Assembly (NCBI RefSeq): GCF_002102155.1 | Contig: NZ_LQOU01000064.1 | Span: 99,314-163,313, forward strand | Reading direction: 5' to 3' | Origin: Mycobacterium europaeum | Lineage (GTDB): Bacteria; Actinomycetota; Actinomycetes; Mycobacteriales; Mycobacteriaceae | Length of the DNA stretch: 64,000 nucleotides | Part shown: one piece after another, positions 24,051 through 33,132 of the stretch | Numbering within the stretch: the first letter of the stretch is position 1 | Layout: each line of letters starts with the position of its first letter | Notes under the pieces: model-generated | Seen by the model: only the letters and a program-made list of their open reading frames with translations | Databases searched by the model: none | What the model was told of the DNA's origin: nothing | Translations under genes and position numbers: made by a program

Positions 24051-24338
24051 TCAGTGACCGAGCCGGCCCCTGCCCAACCGCAGCAGCAGGATCGCCAGGT
24101 CCTTACCGTCGGGACCGAGCTCGCTGTAGCGTTCGATCACCTTCATCTCGCGGCTGTGGACGAGCCGCGTGCCTCCGGACGCCATCCGCGCCTTGCCGAT
24201 CGCCTGGGACACCTCCGTGCGCCGCTTCACCGCGGCGAGGATCTCGGCGTCCAAGCGGTCGATCTCGTGGCGCAACTCGTCAATGCTCAACTCGTCGGCG
24301 TCGGCGGTCTCTGGGGTTTCCACCGTCTCAACCTTCAT
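24051..24338 (-). CDS. Chorismate mutase (intracellular, AroQ-delta type)
   Basis: This 95-residue all-helical enzyme converts chorismate to prephenate for Phe and Tyr synthesis. It matches M. tuberculosis MtCM (Rv0948c) almost residue for residue from REMKVIERYSELGPDGK to the end RLGRGRLGH, including the LDAEILAAVKRR helix and the active-site Arg residues. MtCM alone is weak and is activated by DAHP synthase (AroG), which reorders the C-terminal RLGH segment; that segment is conserved here. I use ATG 24338 because the equivalent of the longer Rv0948c start is ACG here. A hairpin lies in the region upstream. Confidence 0.93.
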   Translation of the reverse strand: MKVETVETPETADADELSIDELRHEIDRLDAEILAAVKRRTEVSQAIGKARMASGGTRLVHSREMKVIERYSELGPDGKDLAILLLRLGRGRLGH

Positions 24339-24408
24339 CTCTGCTAACTCCGCATTCTCGGGATGTGGGGGTTGTGGTCTCGTCCGGTTTCGGGCCTCAC
24401 AAAGAGAC

Positions 24409-24442
24409 GAGCCCCGATCTCCGGAAGCGGACCACGGGGCTC
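24409..24442 (-). promoter_or_regulatory. Hairpin in the putative 5' leader of chorismate mutase
   Basis: GAGCCCCG (24409-24416) pairs perfectly with CGGGGCTC (24435-24442) around an 18-nt loop that contains the smaller inverted pair TCCG/CGGA. It lies 71 bp upstream of the start codon. The segment GACCACGGGG occurs again just outside (near 24458), so an alternative pairing is possible. It could be an attenuator or a terminator of an upstream transcript; no U tract follows. Confidence 0.4.
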
Positions 24443-24905
24443 TGACGAAAACAGCTAGACCACGGGGACCGCTAACCGGTACCCGTAGAAAAATCGGCGG
24501 CAGTTCGGGAGGGAGAGCTGCCGATGGGACTGCGCGTCGAGCACAAAACGAGTGTGCCATTAAAAACAGGCCCGGCGCAAAAACGCGTTCGCGAGCTGGC
24601 CAACAGGCCGTCGCGGCGGGCGGGGAGCCGCCCGGAGTCCGGTCGCGCCGACGCCCATGCCGCGGTTGATTGCCGGTGTGGATTTCCTTAACACGGGGCG
24701 AAATTGAGTGTTATCGCGGATCGCTCGAGATTTGACGGAAACGCAAACTCGGGCGAAATTGTCGTGGTCTTTTTAGACGCAGGTGTAATTGGCGGTATTT
24801 GCAACGGACCGCCTATCGGATTGCGAATACCCTTTTTGTGGGCGGGGACTCGGCAGGCGAACCCGGGGCCGGGGCGCCAACCTGGTCCGGCGTCTTGGCA
24901 CGTTG

Positions 24906-24927
24906 TGTCGGTGGCCGGCGGTAAGTT
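24906..24927 (+). promoter_or_regulatory. DNA-damage (PafBC / RecA-independent) promoter of uvrD1
   Basis: TGTCGGTG at 24906-24913, 8 bp, then TAAGTT at 24922-24927 fits the mycobacterial RecA-independent DNA-damage promoter tTGTCRgtg-N8-TAnnnT, which is activated by PafBC. The -10 element ends 9 bp before the uvrD1 ATG, so the transcript has at most about two leader bases. Confidence 0.8.
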
Positions 24928-24936
24928 TGGACCAAC

Positions 24937-27270
24937 ATGAGTGTGTACGTGACCGATGCCAATCTGAGCTCCGAAGCAGATCAGCTGCTTGACGGCCTCA
25001 ATCCGCAACAGCGCCTGGCGGTGGTGCACGAGGGCTCGCCGCTGTTGATCGTCGCGGGGGCGGGATCGGGCAAGACCGCGGTGCTGACGCGCCGCATCGC
25101 CTATCTGATCGCCGCGCGGGGCGTGGGGGTGGGCCAGATCCTGGCCATCACCTTCACCAACAAGGCCGCGGCCGAGATGCGTGAACGCGTGGTGCGGCTG
25201 GTGGGCAACCGTGCCCGCGCCATGTGGGTGTCCACCTTCCACTCGACGTGCGTGCGCATCCTGCGCAACCAGGCCTCGTTGATCGAAGGCCTCAACTCCA
25301 ACTTCTCGATCTACGACGCCGACGATTCCCGTCGGCTGCTGCAGATGATCGGGCGCGACATGGGGCTCGACATCAAGCGCTACTCGCCCCGACTGCTGGC
25401 CAACGCCATCTCCAACCTGAAGAACGAGCTGATCGACCCCGCCGAGGCGGTGGCGCGACTGACCGATGATTCTGACGACCTGGTCCGCACCGTGGCCTCC
25501 GTCTACGGCGAGTACCAGCGGCGGCTGCGCGCGGCGAACGCGATGGACTTCGACGACCTGATCGGCGAGACCGTCGCGGTGCTGCGGGCCTTCCCCCAGA
25601 TCGCCCAGCACTACCGGCGGCGGTTCCGGCACGTCCTGGTCGACGAGTACCAGGACACCAACCATGCGCAGTACGTGCTGGTGCGGGAGCTGGTCGGTCA
25701 CGACGTCACCGAATCCCCGGACGACGTGCCGCCGGCGGAATTGTGCGTGGTCGGCGACGCCGACCAGTCGATCTATGCGTTCCGCGGTGCCACCATCCGC
25801 AACATCGAGGACTTCGAGCGCGACTACCCGGACGCGACAACCATTCTGCTGGAACAGAATTACCGCTCGACGCAAAACATCCTCTCGGCGGCCAACTCGG
25901 TGATCGCCCGCAACGCCGGGCGCCGGGACAAACGGCTGTGGACCGACGCGGGCGCCGGCGAGTTGATCGTCGGCTACGTCGCGGACAACGAGCACGACGA
26001 GGCCAGGTTCGTGGCCGAGGAGATCGATGCGCTCGCCGATCGGGGCGAGATCACCTACAACGACGTGGCCGTGTTCTACCGCACCAACAACTCGTCGAGG
26101 TCGTTCGAGGAGGTGTTCATCCGCGCCGGCATTCCCTACAAAGTCGTTGGGGGAGTGCGCTTCTACGAGCGCAAGGAGATCCGCGACATCGTCGCCTACC
26201 TGCGGGTGCTGGACAACCCCGGCGATGCGGTCAGCATGCGGCGCATCCTCAACACCCCGCGTCGGGGCATCGGGGATCGTGCCGAGGCCTGCGTCGCGGT
26301 GTACGCCGAGAACACCGGAGCCAGTTTCGCCGACGCGCTGACGGCCGCCGCCGAAGGCAAAGTGCCGATGCTCAATTCGCGCGCGGAGAAGGCGATCACC
26401 GGTTTCGTCGAATTGCTCGATGAGCTCAGGGGCCGCCTCGACGAGGATCTCGGCGATCTGGTCGAGTCGGTGCTCGAACGGACCGGCTACCGGCGTGAGC
26501 TGGAATCCTCCACCGATCCACAGGATCTGGCCCGTCTGGACAACCTCAACGAACTCGTCAGTGTGGCGCACGAATTCAGCACCGACCGGGCCAACGCCGC
26601 CGCGCTGGGCGAGTCGCTGCAGACCCCCGAGGACGAAGACGTGCCGGACACCGGTGTGCTCGCCGAATTCCTGGAACGGGTCTCGCTGGTGTCCGACAGC
26701 GACGAAATCCCCGAGAACGACGCCGGCATGGTCACCCTGATGACGCTGCACACCGCCAAGGGGCTGGAGTTCCCGGTGGTGTTCGTCACCGGCTGGGAGG
26801 ACGGGATGTTTCCGCACATGCGGGCGCTGGACGACCCGGTCGAACTGTCCGAGGAGCGGCGACTGGCCTACGTCGGCATCACCCGCGCCCGTCAGCGGCT
26901 GTATCTGAGCAGGGCCATCGTCCGGTCCTCCTGGGGGCAGCCGATGCTGAACCCGGAATCCCGTTTCCTGCGGGAGATTCCGCAGGAACTCATCGAGTGG
27001 CGGCGCACCGCGCCGGCCCCGTCGTTCAGCGCGCCGGTGAGCGGCGCCGGCCGGTTCGGTGCGCCGCGCGCGGCCCCGACCCGCTCGGGTGCGGGCAAGC
27101 GCCCGCTGCTGGTCCTCGAGCCGGGCGACCGGGTGACCCACGACAAGTACGGGCTCGGGCGGGTCGAGGAAGTTTCCGGGGTCGGCGAATCCGCCATGTC
27201 ACTCATCGACTTCGGCAGCGCGGGACGGGTCAAGCTGATGCACAACCACGCACCGATCAGCAAGCTCTAG
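24937..27270 (+). CDS. uvrD1: ATP-dependent DNA helicase UvrD1 (PcrA-like)
   Basis: This SF1A 3'-5' helicase acts in nucleotide excision repair, end processing and transcription-coupled repair. The 777-residue product has motif I GAGSGKT (K46), motif Ia FTNKAAAEMRERV, motif II DEYQDTNHAQY, motif III VGDADQSIYAFRGA, motif IV LEQNYRST, motif V VTLMTLHTAKGLEFPVVF and motif VI RRLAYVGITRARQRLYL. The C-terminal Tudor-like domain (about 710-777: GDRVTHDKYGLGRVEEV, VKLMHNHAPISKL) is the region reported to contact Ku and RNA polymerase. The start is ATG with no Shine-Dalgarno sequence, in agreement with a leaderless transcript. A 13-bp hairpin follows the stop. Confidence 0.97.
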   Translation: MSVYVTDANLSSEADQLLDGLNPQQRLAVVHEGSPLLIVAGAGSGKTAVLTRRIAYLIAARGVGVGQILAITFTNKAAAEMRERVVRLVGNRARAMWVSTFHSTCVRILRNQASLIEGLNSNFSIYDADDSRRLLQMIGRDMGLDIKRYSPRLLANAISNLKNELIDPAEAVARLTDDSDDLVRTVASVYGEYQRRLRAANAMDFDDLIGETVAVLRAFPQIAQHYRRRFRHVLVDEYQDTNHAQYVLVRELVGHDVTESPDDVPPAELCVVGDADQSIYAFRGATIRNIEDFERDYPDATTILLEQNYRSTQNILSAANSVIARNAGRRDKRLWTDAGAGELIVGYVADNEHDEARFVAEEIDALADRGEITYNDVAVFYRTNNSSRSFEEVFIRAGIPYKVVGGVRFYERKEIRDIVAYLRVLDNPGDAVSMRRILNTPRRGIGDRAEACVAVYAENTGASFADALTAAAEGKVPMLNSRAEKAITGFVELLDELRGRLDEDLGDLVESVLERTGYRRELESSTDPQDLARLDNLNELVSVAHEFSTDRANAAALGESLQTPEDEDVPDTGVLAEFLERVSLVSDSDEIPENDAGMVTLMTLHTAKGLEFPVVFVTGWEDGMFPHMRALDDPVELSEERRLAYVGITRARQRLYLSRAIVRSSWGQPMLNPESRFLREIPQELIEWRRTAPAPSFSAPVSGAGRFGAPRAAPTRSGAGKRPLLVLEPGDRVTHDKYGLGRVEEVSGVGESAMSLIDFGSAGRVKLMHNHAPISKL

Positions 27271-27305
27271 GGGGGCCGGCGCCTCAGGACCATGAGACGA
27301 GTCGG

Positions 27306-27335
27306 GAATCCGATATCGCCCGCGATATCGGATTC
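27306..27335. terminator. Bidirectional hairpin between convergent uvrD1 and membrane-protein gene
   Basis: GAATCCGATATCG (27306-27318) pairs perfectly with CGATATCGGATTC (27323-27335) over a CCCG loop, a 13-bp stem. It stands 36 bp after the uvrD1 stop and 37 bp beyond the stop of the convergent gene. There is no long U tract, as is common for mycobacterial terminators. Confidence 0.7.
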
Positions 27336-27372
27336 GAAAGTTTCGTGATGGCCGGCCGGACCCGCGCCCGCG

Positions 27373-27951
27373 TCAGGCCTCCAGCCAGCGTTTGGTTCGC
27401 GGGTGCATCGCGAGCACCACGCTGGCGAGCGGCAGCAGCGGCAGCAGGTGCACGATCCACGCGACCCGGGCGCCGGCGATGAACACGCCCAAGTAGGTCA
27501 GCACGGCGACCACGGCGCCAACCGCGATGAGGTAACGCCCAAGCAGGCGGTGCTGCAGGAGCATGATCACGCCTGAAATGGTGGCCACCGCGAAGACCAG
27601 GGCCAGGAACGCGATGGCGATGCAGAACAAGCGGTCGGAGCGCCACCAACCGGCGATCAGGTCGGTGGCCACCACGGCCGTCGCCCACCCACTGACGATG
27701 CTGACCGCGCAGGCGGCGACGGTCGTCCGGTCGCTGGGCTCATCGCCCGGCGCGCCGTAGACGACTCGGCTTCCCGGGCGAAGAGAGGCCTGATACAGGG
27801 GTGGCTGCTGCGGAATGTGGGTCGTCGGGGATTCCGGTGTTGCGGGGACGGGTCCGGTGGGTGCCCGGCGGATGATGCGCGTCTTGGGGTCCGACGGCGA
27901 CACGGATTCGGGCGGTTGCGGACCGGAAGGCGGTTGATTCGGCGCGGTCAC
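27373..27951 (-). CDS. Four-pass membrane protein with Pro-rich N terminus
   Basis: I do not recognise a named family. The 192-residue product has a cytoplasmic, proline-rich N terminus (about 1-70: PPSGPQPPESVSPSDPKT, then PATPESPTTHIPQQPP) and four hydrophobic segments: about 80-100, 110-135, 138-160 and 162-182. It ends in a short basic tail (MHPRTKRWLEA). The GTG start is one base after the TGA of the M23 peptidase gene (TGAGGTG), so re-initiation from that gene is likely, and a shared envelope role is inferred. I recall no gene at this position in M. tuberculosis. Confidence 0.72.
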   Translation of the reverse strand: MTAPNQPPSGPQPPESVSPSDPKTRIIRRAPTGPVPATPESPTTHIPQQPPLYQASLRPGSRVVYGAPGDEPSDRTTVAACAVSIVSGWATAVVATDLIAGWWRSDRLFCIAIAFLALVFAVATISGVIMLLQHRLLGRYLIAVGAVVAVLTYLGVFIAGARVAWIVHLLPLLPLASVVLAMHPRTKRWLEA

Positions 27952-27952
27952 C

Positions 27953-29068
27953 TCAACCAGCGTAGTTACCGACCATAAGACCCCGCTTAGCCAGCCACGG
28001 GACAGGATCGATTCGTTGGGTGCCGCCCTGAAGCACCTCGAAGTGCAGGTGCGGGCCGGTGGAGTTACCCCGGTTGCCCATGGTGGCGATCTGGTCACCG
28101 GCCATCACGCGCTGCCCGACGCTGACCAACGTGGTGTTGACGTGGCCGTAGAGCGTCACGGTGCCGTCGGCGTGGCGAAGCTTGACCAGCGCCCCGTAGC
28201 CGGCGGCCGGCCCCGCGTCGATGACGACGCCGTCGGACACCGCGTAGATCGGCGTTCCGATCGAGTTGGCCAGGTCGATGCCGGCGTGCAGCACGCCCCA
28301 GCGGTAGCCGAAGTTGGAGGTGAAGATGCCCTTCGTCGGCATCACGTAGAGCGGCTGCTGCAGCCGCGCCTCACGCTGGGCGCGATCGTTGGCGAACGCG
28401 ACCCCCTTGGCGAGCTCCTGGTTGTGCACGGCGGCGGTCGCCGCCGGCTCGAGCGCGACCACCTGGGCCCCGCGGATCGTGTTGTTGCCCGACCCCCCGG
28501 TGAGCGCCGACGCGTTCGCGGTCAGCACGGCCTCGGTCCTGGGGGTGTCGGCGTGGCTGGTGGCGGTGTGGGCCGCCGCGGCCGCAGCGCCGGCGGCCAT
28601 CGCCGAGATCATCAGGCGGCCCCTGGCCGCGCTGGTCGGTTGCTTGCGATGCTGGCCGCCGCGCCGTGCCGCCCCCACGACATCGGTGGCATGGCCGCGA
28701 CCCGGACGCCGCTCGGGCCCCACGACCACGCGCGGGAGCACCTCGGTGACCGGCGCGGCCAGCCACAGCGTGGCCGGATCGTCGGCCTCGTTCAGGTCGT
28801 CGAGTTCTGGAGCCAGCAGCACCTGCGCTTCGTTGTCGAACGCGGTGTCGTTGCTGTAGTCGAGGTCGCCGAGATCGCGGGCGTCGTCACGCCAATCCAG
28901 GTCGTCGAAGTCGAAGCCGTCGAGCGGGAGGATTTCGGTGACTTCGTTGCGATGGGGCTCCGCCCGGCCGCCCGCCGCGCGGCCAACCCTCACTACGCCT
29001 GCCGTTTCGGCAGCTGAAGGAGCTAAACGGTGCTGGGACAAGCTGAAATGTCCTCGTATCGTGACCAT
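27953..29068 (-). CDS. M23 (LytM-type) metallopeptidase, probable peptidoglycan hydrolase (Rv0950c-like)
   Basis: The C-terminal 125 residues form an M23 domain with both zinc motifs: H-x3-D (VLHAGIDLA) and H-x-H (GPHLHFEV), and the GYGALVKLRHADGTVTLYGH strand between them. Such enzymes cut peptidoglycan cross-links. The N-terminal part is an acidic, disordered cytoplasmic stretch (about 40-90: FDFDDLDWRDDARDLGDLD), followed by a basic segment and a hydrophobic one (LMISAMAAGAAAAAAHTA, about 152-170) that anchors or exports the rest. The start is uncertain; the ATG used lacks a ribosome site. A CRP site lies 76 bp upstream, and Rv0950c is a predicted CRP target as I recall. Confidence 0.85.
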   Translation of the reverse strand: MVTIRGHFSLSQHRLAPSAAETAGVVRVGRAAGGRAEPHRNEVTEILPLDGFDFDDLDWRDDARDLGDLDYSNDTAFDNEAQVLLAPELDDLNEADDPATLWLAAPVTEVLPRVVVGPERRPGRGHATDVVGAARRGGQHRKQPTSAARGRLMISAMAAGAAAAAAHTATSHADTPRTEAVLTANASALTGGSGNNTIRGAQVVALEPAATAAVHNQELAKGVAFANDRAQREARLQQPLYVMPTKGIFTSNFGYRWGVLHAGIDLANSIGTPIYAVSDGVVIDAGPAAGYGALVKLRHADGTVTLYGHVNTTLVSVGQRVMAGDQIATMGNRGNSTGPHLHFEVLQGGTQRIDPVPWLAKRGLMVGNYAG

Positions 29069-29143
29069 AACGTTATCTGGACCCTAGGAAGGTATCCGCT
29101 GACCCGCGGGCCTGGCAACCTCGTCGCACAATCCCGCCGAAAT

Positions 29144-29159
29144 TGTGATTTGGGTCACG
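29144..29159. promoter_or_regulatory. CRP-type binding site between M23 peptidase and sucC
   Basis: TGTGATTTGGGTCACG matches the mycobacterial CRP (Rv3676) consensus TGTGA-N6-TCACA at 9 of 10 fixed bases. It lies 76 bp from the M23 start and 158 bp from sucC, so it could affect either divergent gene; distance favours the peptidase. Confidence 0.72.
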
Positions 29160-29316
29160 GACGGGGACGGCGGGGGCGCCGTGAGCTGTGCCACATCGCC
29201 GGACGCGGCGGTAAGGGCCGGTTGGCCAGTGGATACAGTTCGTCCGTGCGAGTTGCCGAACGCGGCACCGCCCATCAAGAGGCCTAGCAGTTGAGTCGAG
29301 CGAAGACAGAGAGTCC

Positions 29317-30480
29317 ATGGACCTTTTCGAGTATCAAGCAAAAGAATTGTTCGCCAAGCACAACGTACCGACTACGCCCGGGCGGGTGACCGACACCGCC
29401 GAAGGCGCACGCGAAATCGCCGCCGAAATCGGTCGACCGGTGATGGTCAAGGCGCAGGTGAAGGTCGGCGGACGCGGCAAGGCGGGTGGCGTCAAGTACG
29501 CGGCGACACCCGAAGACGCCTACGAACACGCCAAGAACATCCTCGGCCTCGACATCAAGGGCCACATCGTCAAGAAGCTGCTGGTCGCCGAGGCCAGCGA
29601 CATCTCCGAGGAGTACTACATCTCCTTCCTGCTCGACCGGGCCAACCGCACCTACCTGGCCATGTGCTCGGTCGAGGGCGGAATGGAAATCGAAGAGGTG
29701 GCCGCCACCAAGCCCGAGCGGCTGGCCAAGGTTCCGGTGAACGCCGTCACCGGTGTCGACCTGGCGACCGCGCGGTCCATCGCCGAGCAGGGTCACCTGC
29801 CCCCCGAGGTGCTCGACGCGGCCGCGGTGACCATCAACAAGCTGTGGGAGGTCTTCGTCGCCGAGGACGCCACCCTGGTCGAGGTCAACCCGTTGGTGCG
29901 CGATCCGAAGGATCAGATCCTGGCGCTGGACGGCAAGATCACGCTCGACGCCAACGCCGACTTCCGGCACCCCGACCACGCCGAGTTCGAGGACCGCGCG
30001 TCCACCGACCCGCTGGAACTCAAGGCCAAGGAGCACGACCTCAACTACGTCAAGCTGGACGGCGCCGTCGGCATCATCGGTAACGGTGCGGGCCTGGTGA
30101 TGTCCACCCTCGACGTCGTCGCATACGCCGGGGAGAAGCACGGCGGCGTCAAGCCGGCCAACTTCCTCGACATCGGCGGCGGCGCGTCGGCCGAAGTCAT
30201 GGCCGCGGGGCTGGACGTCATCCTGAACGACAAGCAGGTCAAGAGCGTGTTCGTGAACGTGTTCGGGGGTATCACCTCGTGCGACGCCGTCGCGAACGGA
30301 ATCGTGACCGCCCTGAACATGCTCGGTGACGAGGCCAACAAGCCGCTCGTGGTGCGGCTCGACGGCAACAACGTCGACGAAGGGCGCCGCATCCTGGCCC
30401 AAGCCAACCACCCGCTGGTGATCCAGGCCGAGACCATGGACGCCGGTGCCGACAAAGCCGCCGAGCTGGCGAACAAGTAA
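29317..30480 (+). CDS. sucC: Succinyl-CoA ligase (ADP-forming) beta subunit
   Basis: SucC with SucD interconverts succinyl-CoA and succinate in the TCA cycle with nucleotide phosphorylation. The 387-residue subunit starts MDLFEYQAKELFAKHNVPT, has the ATP-grasp region with PVMVKAQVKVGGRGKAGGVK and LVEVNPLVRD, and the C-terminal CoA-ligase segment GNGAGLVMSTLDVV, NFLDIGGGA and VNVFGGITSCDAVANGI. The ATG follows GACAGAGAG. sucD follows after 12 bp. Confidence 0.98.
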   Translation: MDLFEYQAKELFAKHNVPTTPGRVTDTAEGAREIAAEIGRPVMVKAQVKVGGRGKAGGVKYAATPEDAYEHAKNILGLDIKGHIVKKLLVAEASDISEEYYISFLLDRANRTYLAMCSVEGGMEIEEVAATKPERLAKVPVNAVTGVDLATARSIAEQGHLPPEVLDAAAVTINKLWEVFVAEDATLVEVNPLVRDPKDQILALDGKITLDANADFRHPDHAEFEDRASTDPLELKAKEHDLNYVKLDGAVGIIGNGAGLVMSTLDVVAYAGEKHGGVKPANFLDIGGGASAEVMAAGLDVILNDKQVKSVFVNVFGGITSCDAVANGIVTALNMLGDEANKPLVVRLDGNNVDEGRRILAQANHPLVIQAETMDAGADKAAELANK

Positions 30481-30492
30481 GGGACCCAACAG

Positions 30493-31395
<903 letters not shown>

Positions 31396-31429
31396 GGCCC
31401 GTGGCGATCGGGAGCGCGGCGTTGGGGGC

Positions 31430-31509
31430 ACCTCCCGTTTGCGGGGGACCGGGCGAGGCGGGTCGCCACTATGGGACCGCTGCGAGGGCCCCGGATTTGG
31501 CCGGGGCCC
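31430..31509 (+). terminator. GC-rich hairpins downstream of sucCD
   Basis: Two hairpins follow the sucD stop: a short one at 31432-31447 (CTCCCG/CGGGGG over TTTG) and a stronger one with a perfect 9-bp stem, GGGCCCCGG (31486-31494) and CCGGGGCCC (31501-31509), over ATTTGG. No U tract follows. The second ends 23 bp before the next start codon, so it could also sit in that gene's promoter region. Confidence 0.5.
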
Positions 31510-31532
31510 GGCCCTAGGTAGATAGTGGGTCT

Positions 31533-33059
31533 ATGAATCTCGACCCGAACACGCCGGTCATCGTCGGTGTGGGGCAGTTCACCGAGCGCATCGAGGACTC
31601 CGGCTACCGTGGGATGTCCTCGGTGGAACTGGCCACCGCGGCGGCGCGGGCCGCGCTGCATGACTGTGGGGCCGACGCCGCCACCGTCGCCGCGTCCATC
31701 GACACCGTCGCCGCGATCCGGCAGTTCGAGCTCTCCGGGCGCACACCCGCGCCGATGGGCAAGTCCAACAACTACCCGCGTTCGGTGGCCCAGCGCATCG
31801 GTGCCACACCGGCCCGCGCGGTTCTCGAACCCATCGGCGGCCAGGGCCCGCAGCATCTGGTCACCGAGTTCGCCGGCGTCATCGCCTCGGGTGCGGCCGA
31901 GGTCGTGATGATCTTCGGCTCCGAGAACACTTCCAGCATCCGGTATTTCGCCGACCGGGAGAAGCCGGACCACTCCGACACGGTCGAGGGCTCCCTCGAG
32001 GACCGGGGCTTCGGCTACGACGGCCTGTTCGACGACTACACCGTCGCGCATGGCTTGGTCGGTGCGCCCGCCCAGTACGGGCTGCTGGAGAACGCGCGCC
32101 GTGCCCGCCTGGGCTTGAGCGTCTCCGACTACCGGCGGGAGATGGGCGAGCTATTCGCACCGTTCACCAAGGTGGCGGCGAAGAACCCGTTCGCGTCTTC
32201 CCCGGTAGAGCGCAGCGTCGACGAACTCATCACCGTCACCGCGTCCAACCGGATGATCTGTGATCCGTACCCGAGGCTGCTGGTGGCCCGTGACCAGGTC
32301 AATCAGGGTGCGGCCGCGCTGCTGATGTCGGTGTCCGCGGCCCGCAGGCTCGGCGTGCCCGCGGAGCGCTGGGTGTTCTTGCACGGCCACGCCGACATGG
32401 TGGACCAACCGCTGCTCGACCGCCTCGACCTGACGCACAACTCGGCTTCGGTGCTGGCGGTCCGGGAAGCACTCGGCGGCGCTGGCATCGGCATCGACGA
32501 CGTCTCGACCTTCGACCTCTACAGCTGCTTCCCGGTGCCGGTGTTCAACTTCTGCGACGGGACGGGCCTGGCCACCGACGACCCGCGCGGGCTGACGCTC
32601 ACCGGCGGCCTGCCGTACTTCGGCGGGCCGGGCAACAACTACTCACTGCACGGCATCGCCGAGACCGTCAGCGAAATGCGCGACCTGCCAGGGCAATTCG
32701 GCCTGGTCGCCGCCAACGGCGGGATCATGAGCAAGTACTCCGTCGGGGTGTACTCGACCACCCCGGTGAACTGGAAGCCCGACAACAGCGCCGCGCTGCG
32801 TGCCGAGGTCGCCGCCCGTCCCAAGATGCCGGTGACCGTCAAGGCCGACGGTCCGGCGACCATCGAGACCTACACCGTGCGCTACGACTGGCCGGTGCAC
32901 ACCGGCCTCATCGTCGGCCGTCTCGACGGCGACGGCAGCCGCTTCCTGGCCCTGAGCGAGGACCCCGATCTGGTCGGGCTACTCAGCGACGGCGAGCCGC
33001 TCGGGGCTTCGATCGTGGTCCGGCCGACCGAGAAGGACAACCGGGCCGCCCTGGCCTGA
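31533..33059 (+). CDS. Thiolase-fold acetyl-CoA acetyltransferase / lipid-transfer-like protein
   Basis: This 508-residue thiolase-superfamily protein has PVIVGVGQFTERIED at the N terminus, ELATAAARAALHD, the segment VLEPIGGQGPQHLVTEFAGVIASG, FDLYSCFPVPVFNF and LTGGLPYFGGPGNNYSLHG. The position of the nucleophilic cysteine in classical thiolases (C-x-S-G) has no Cys here, and the C-terminal 100 residues form an extra OB-like domain seen in this mycobacterial subgroup. It may act as a non-condensing or CoA-binding thiolase relative in lipid breakdown. As I recall it is absent between sucD and Rv0953c in M. tuberculosis. Confidence 0.82.
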   Translation: MNLDPNTPVIVGVGQFTERIEDSGYRGMSSVELATAAARAALHDCGADAATVAASIDTVAAIRQFELSGRTPAPMGKSNNYPRSVAQRIGATPARAVLEPIGGQGPQHLVTEFAGVIASGAAEVVMIFGSENTSSIRYFADREKPDHSDTVEGSLEDRGFGYDGLFDDYTVAHGLVGAPAQYGLLENARRARLGLSVSDYRREMGELFAPFTKVAAKNPFASSPVERSVDELITVTASNRMICDPYPRLLVARDQVNQGAAALLMSVSAARRLGVPAERWVFLHGHADMVDQPLLDRLDLTHNSASVLAVREALGGAGIGIDDVSTFDLYSCFPVPVFNFCDGTGLATDDPRGLTLTGGLPYFGGPGNNYSLHGIAETVSEMRDLPGQFGLVAANGGIMSKYSVGVYSTTPVNWKPDNSAALRAEVAARPKMPVTVKADGPATIETYTVRYDWPVHTGLIVGRLDGDGSRFLALSEDPDLVGLLSDGEPLGASIVVRPTEKDNRAALA

Positions 33060-33071
33060 CGCCTCAGTGGC

Positions 33072-33127
33072 GAGCAGACGCAAACTCGCACTGGTTCCCG
33101 GCGTCGGATGCGATTTCGCGTCTGCTC
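33072..33127. repeat. 19-bp inverted repeat between convergent genes (terminator or dispersed palindrome)
   Basis: GAGCAGACGCAAACTCGCA (33072-33090) and TGCGATTTCGCGTCTGCTC (33109-33127) form arms that agree at 17 of 19 positions around an 18-bp loop. It fills the 73-bp gap between the convergent thiolase and oxidoreductase genes and could stop transcription from both sides. The core resembles a palindrome I believe recurs in mycobacterial intergenic regions; copy number was not checked. Confidence 0.6.
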
Positions 33128-33132
33128 ACGCC

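Larger units (their letters stand above)
24339..24936. other. 598-bp intergenic region between chorismate mutase and uvrD1
   Basis: No convincing gene is seen. The left third, read on the minus strand, is the upstream region of chorismate mutase and holds a perfect 8-bp hairpin. The middle (about 24680-24850) has lower GC than its surroundings and an 11-bp direct repeat, GGGCGAAATTG, at 24696 and 24751. A 79-codon plus-strand frame at 24704-24940 overlaps the uvrD1 start and lacks a ribosome site, so I do not call it. The right end carries the uvrD1 promoter. Confidence 0.6.

Noticed and set aside
24339..24560. N-terminal extension of chorismate mutase
   Set aside because: The open frame continues upstream but without a start codon matching Rv0948c (ACG in place), and the extension is Pro/Arg-rich and unconserved in appearance.
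24704..24940. Small plus-strand frame before uvrD1
   Set aside because: It has no ribosome site, no recognisable domain, overlaps the uvrD1 promoter and start, and its end runs through the promoter motif.
29069..29316. ydaO-type (c-di-AMP) riboswitch before the M23 peptidase gene
   Set aside because: Such switches precede some actinobacterial cell-wall hydrolases, but the conserved segments are not visible here; a CRP site explains the best pattern.
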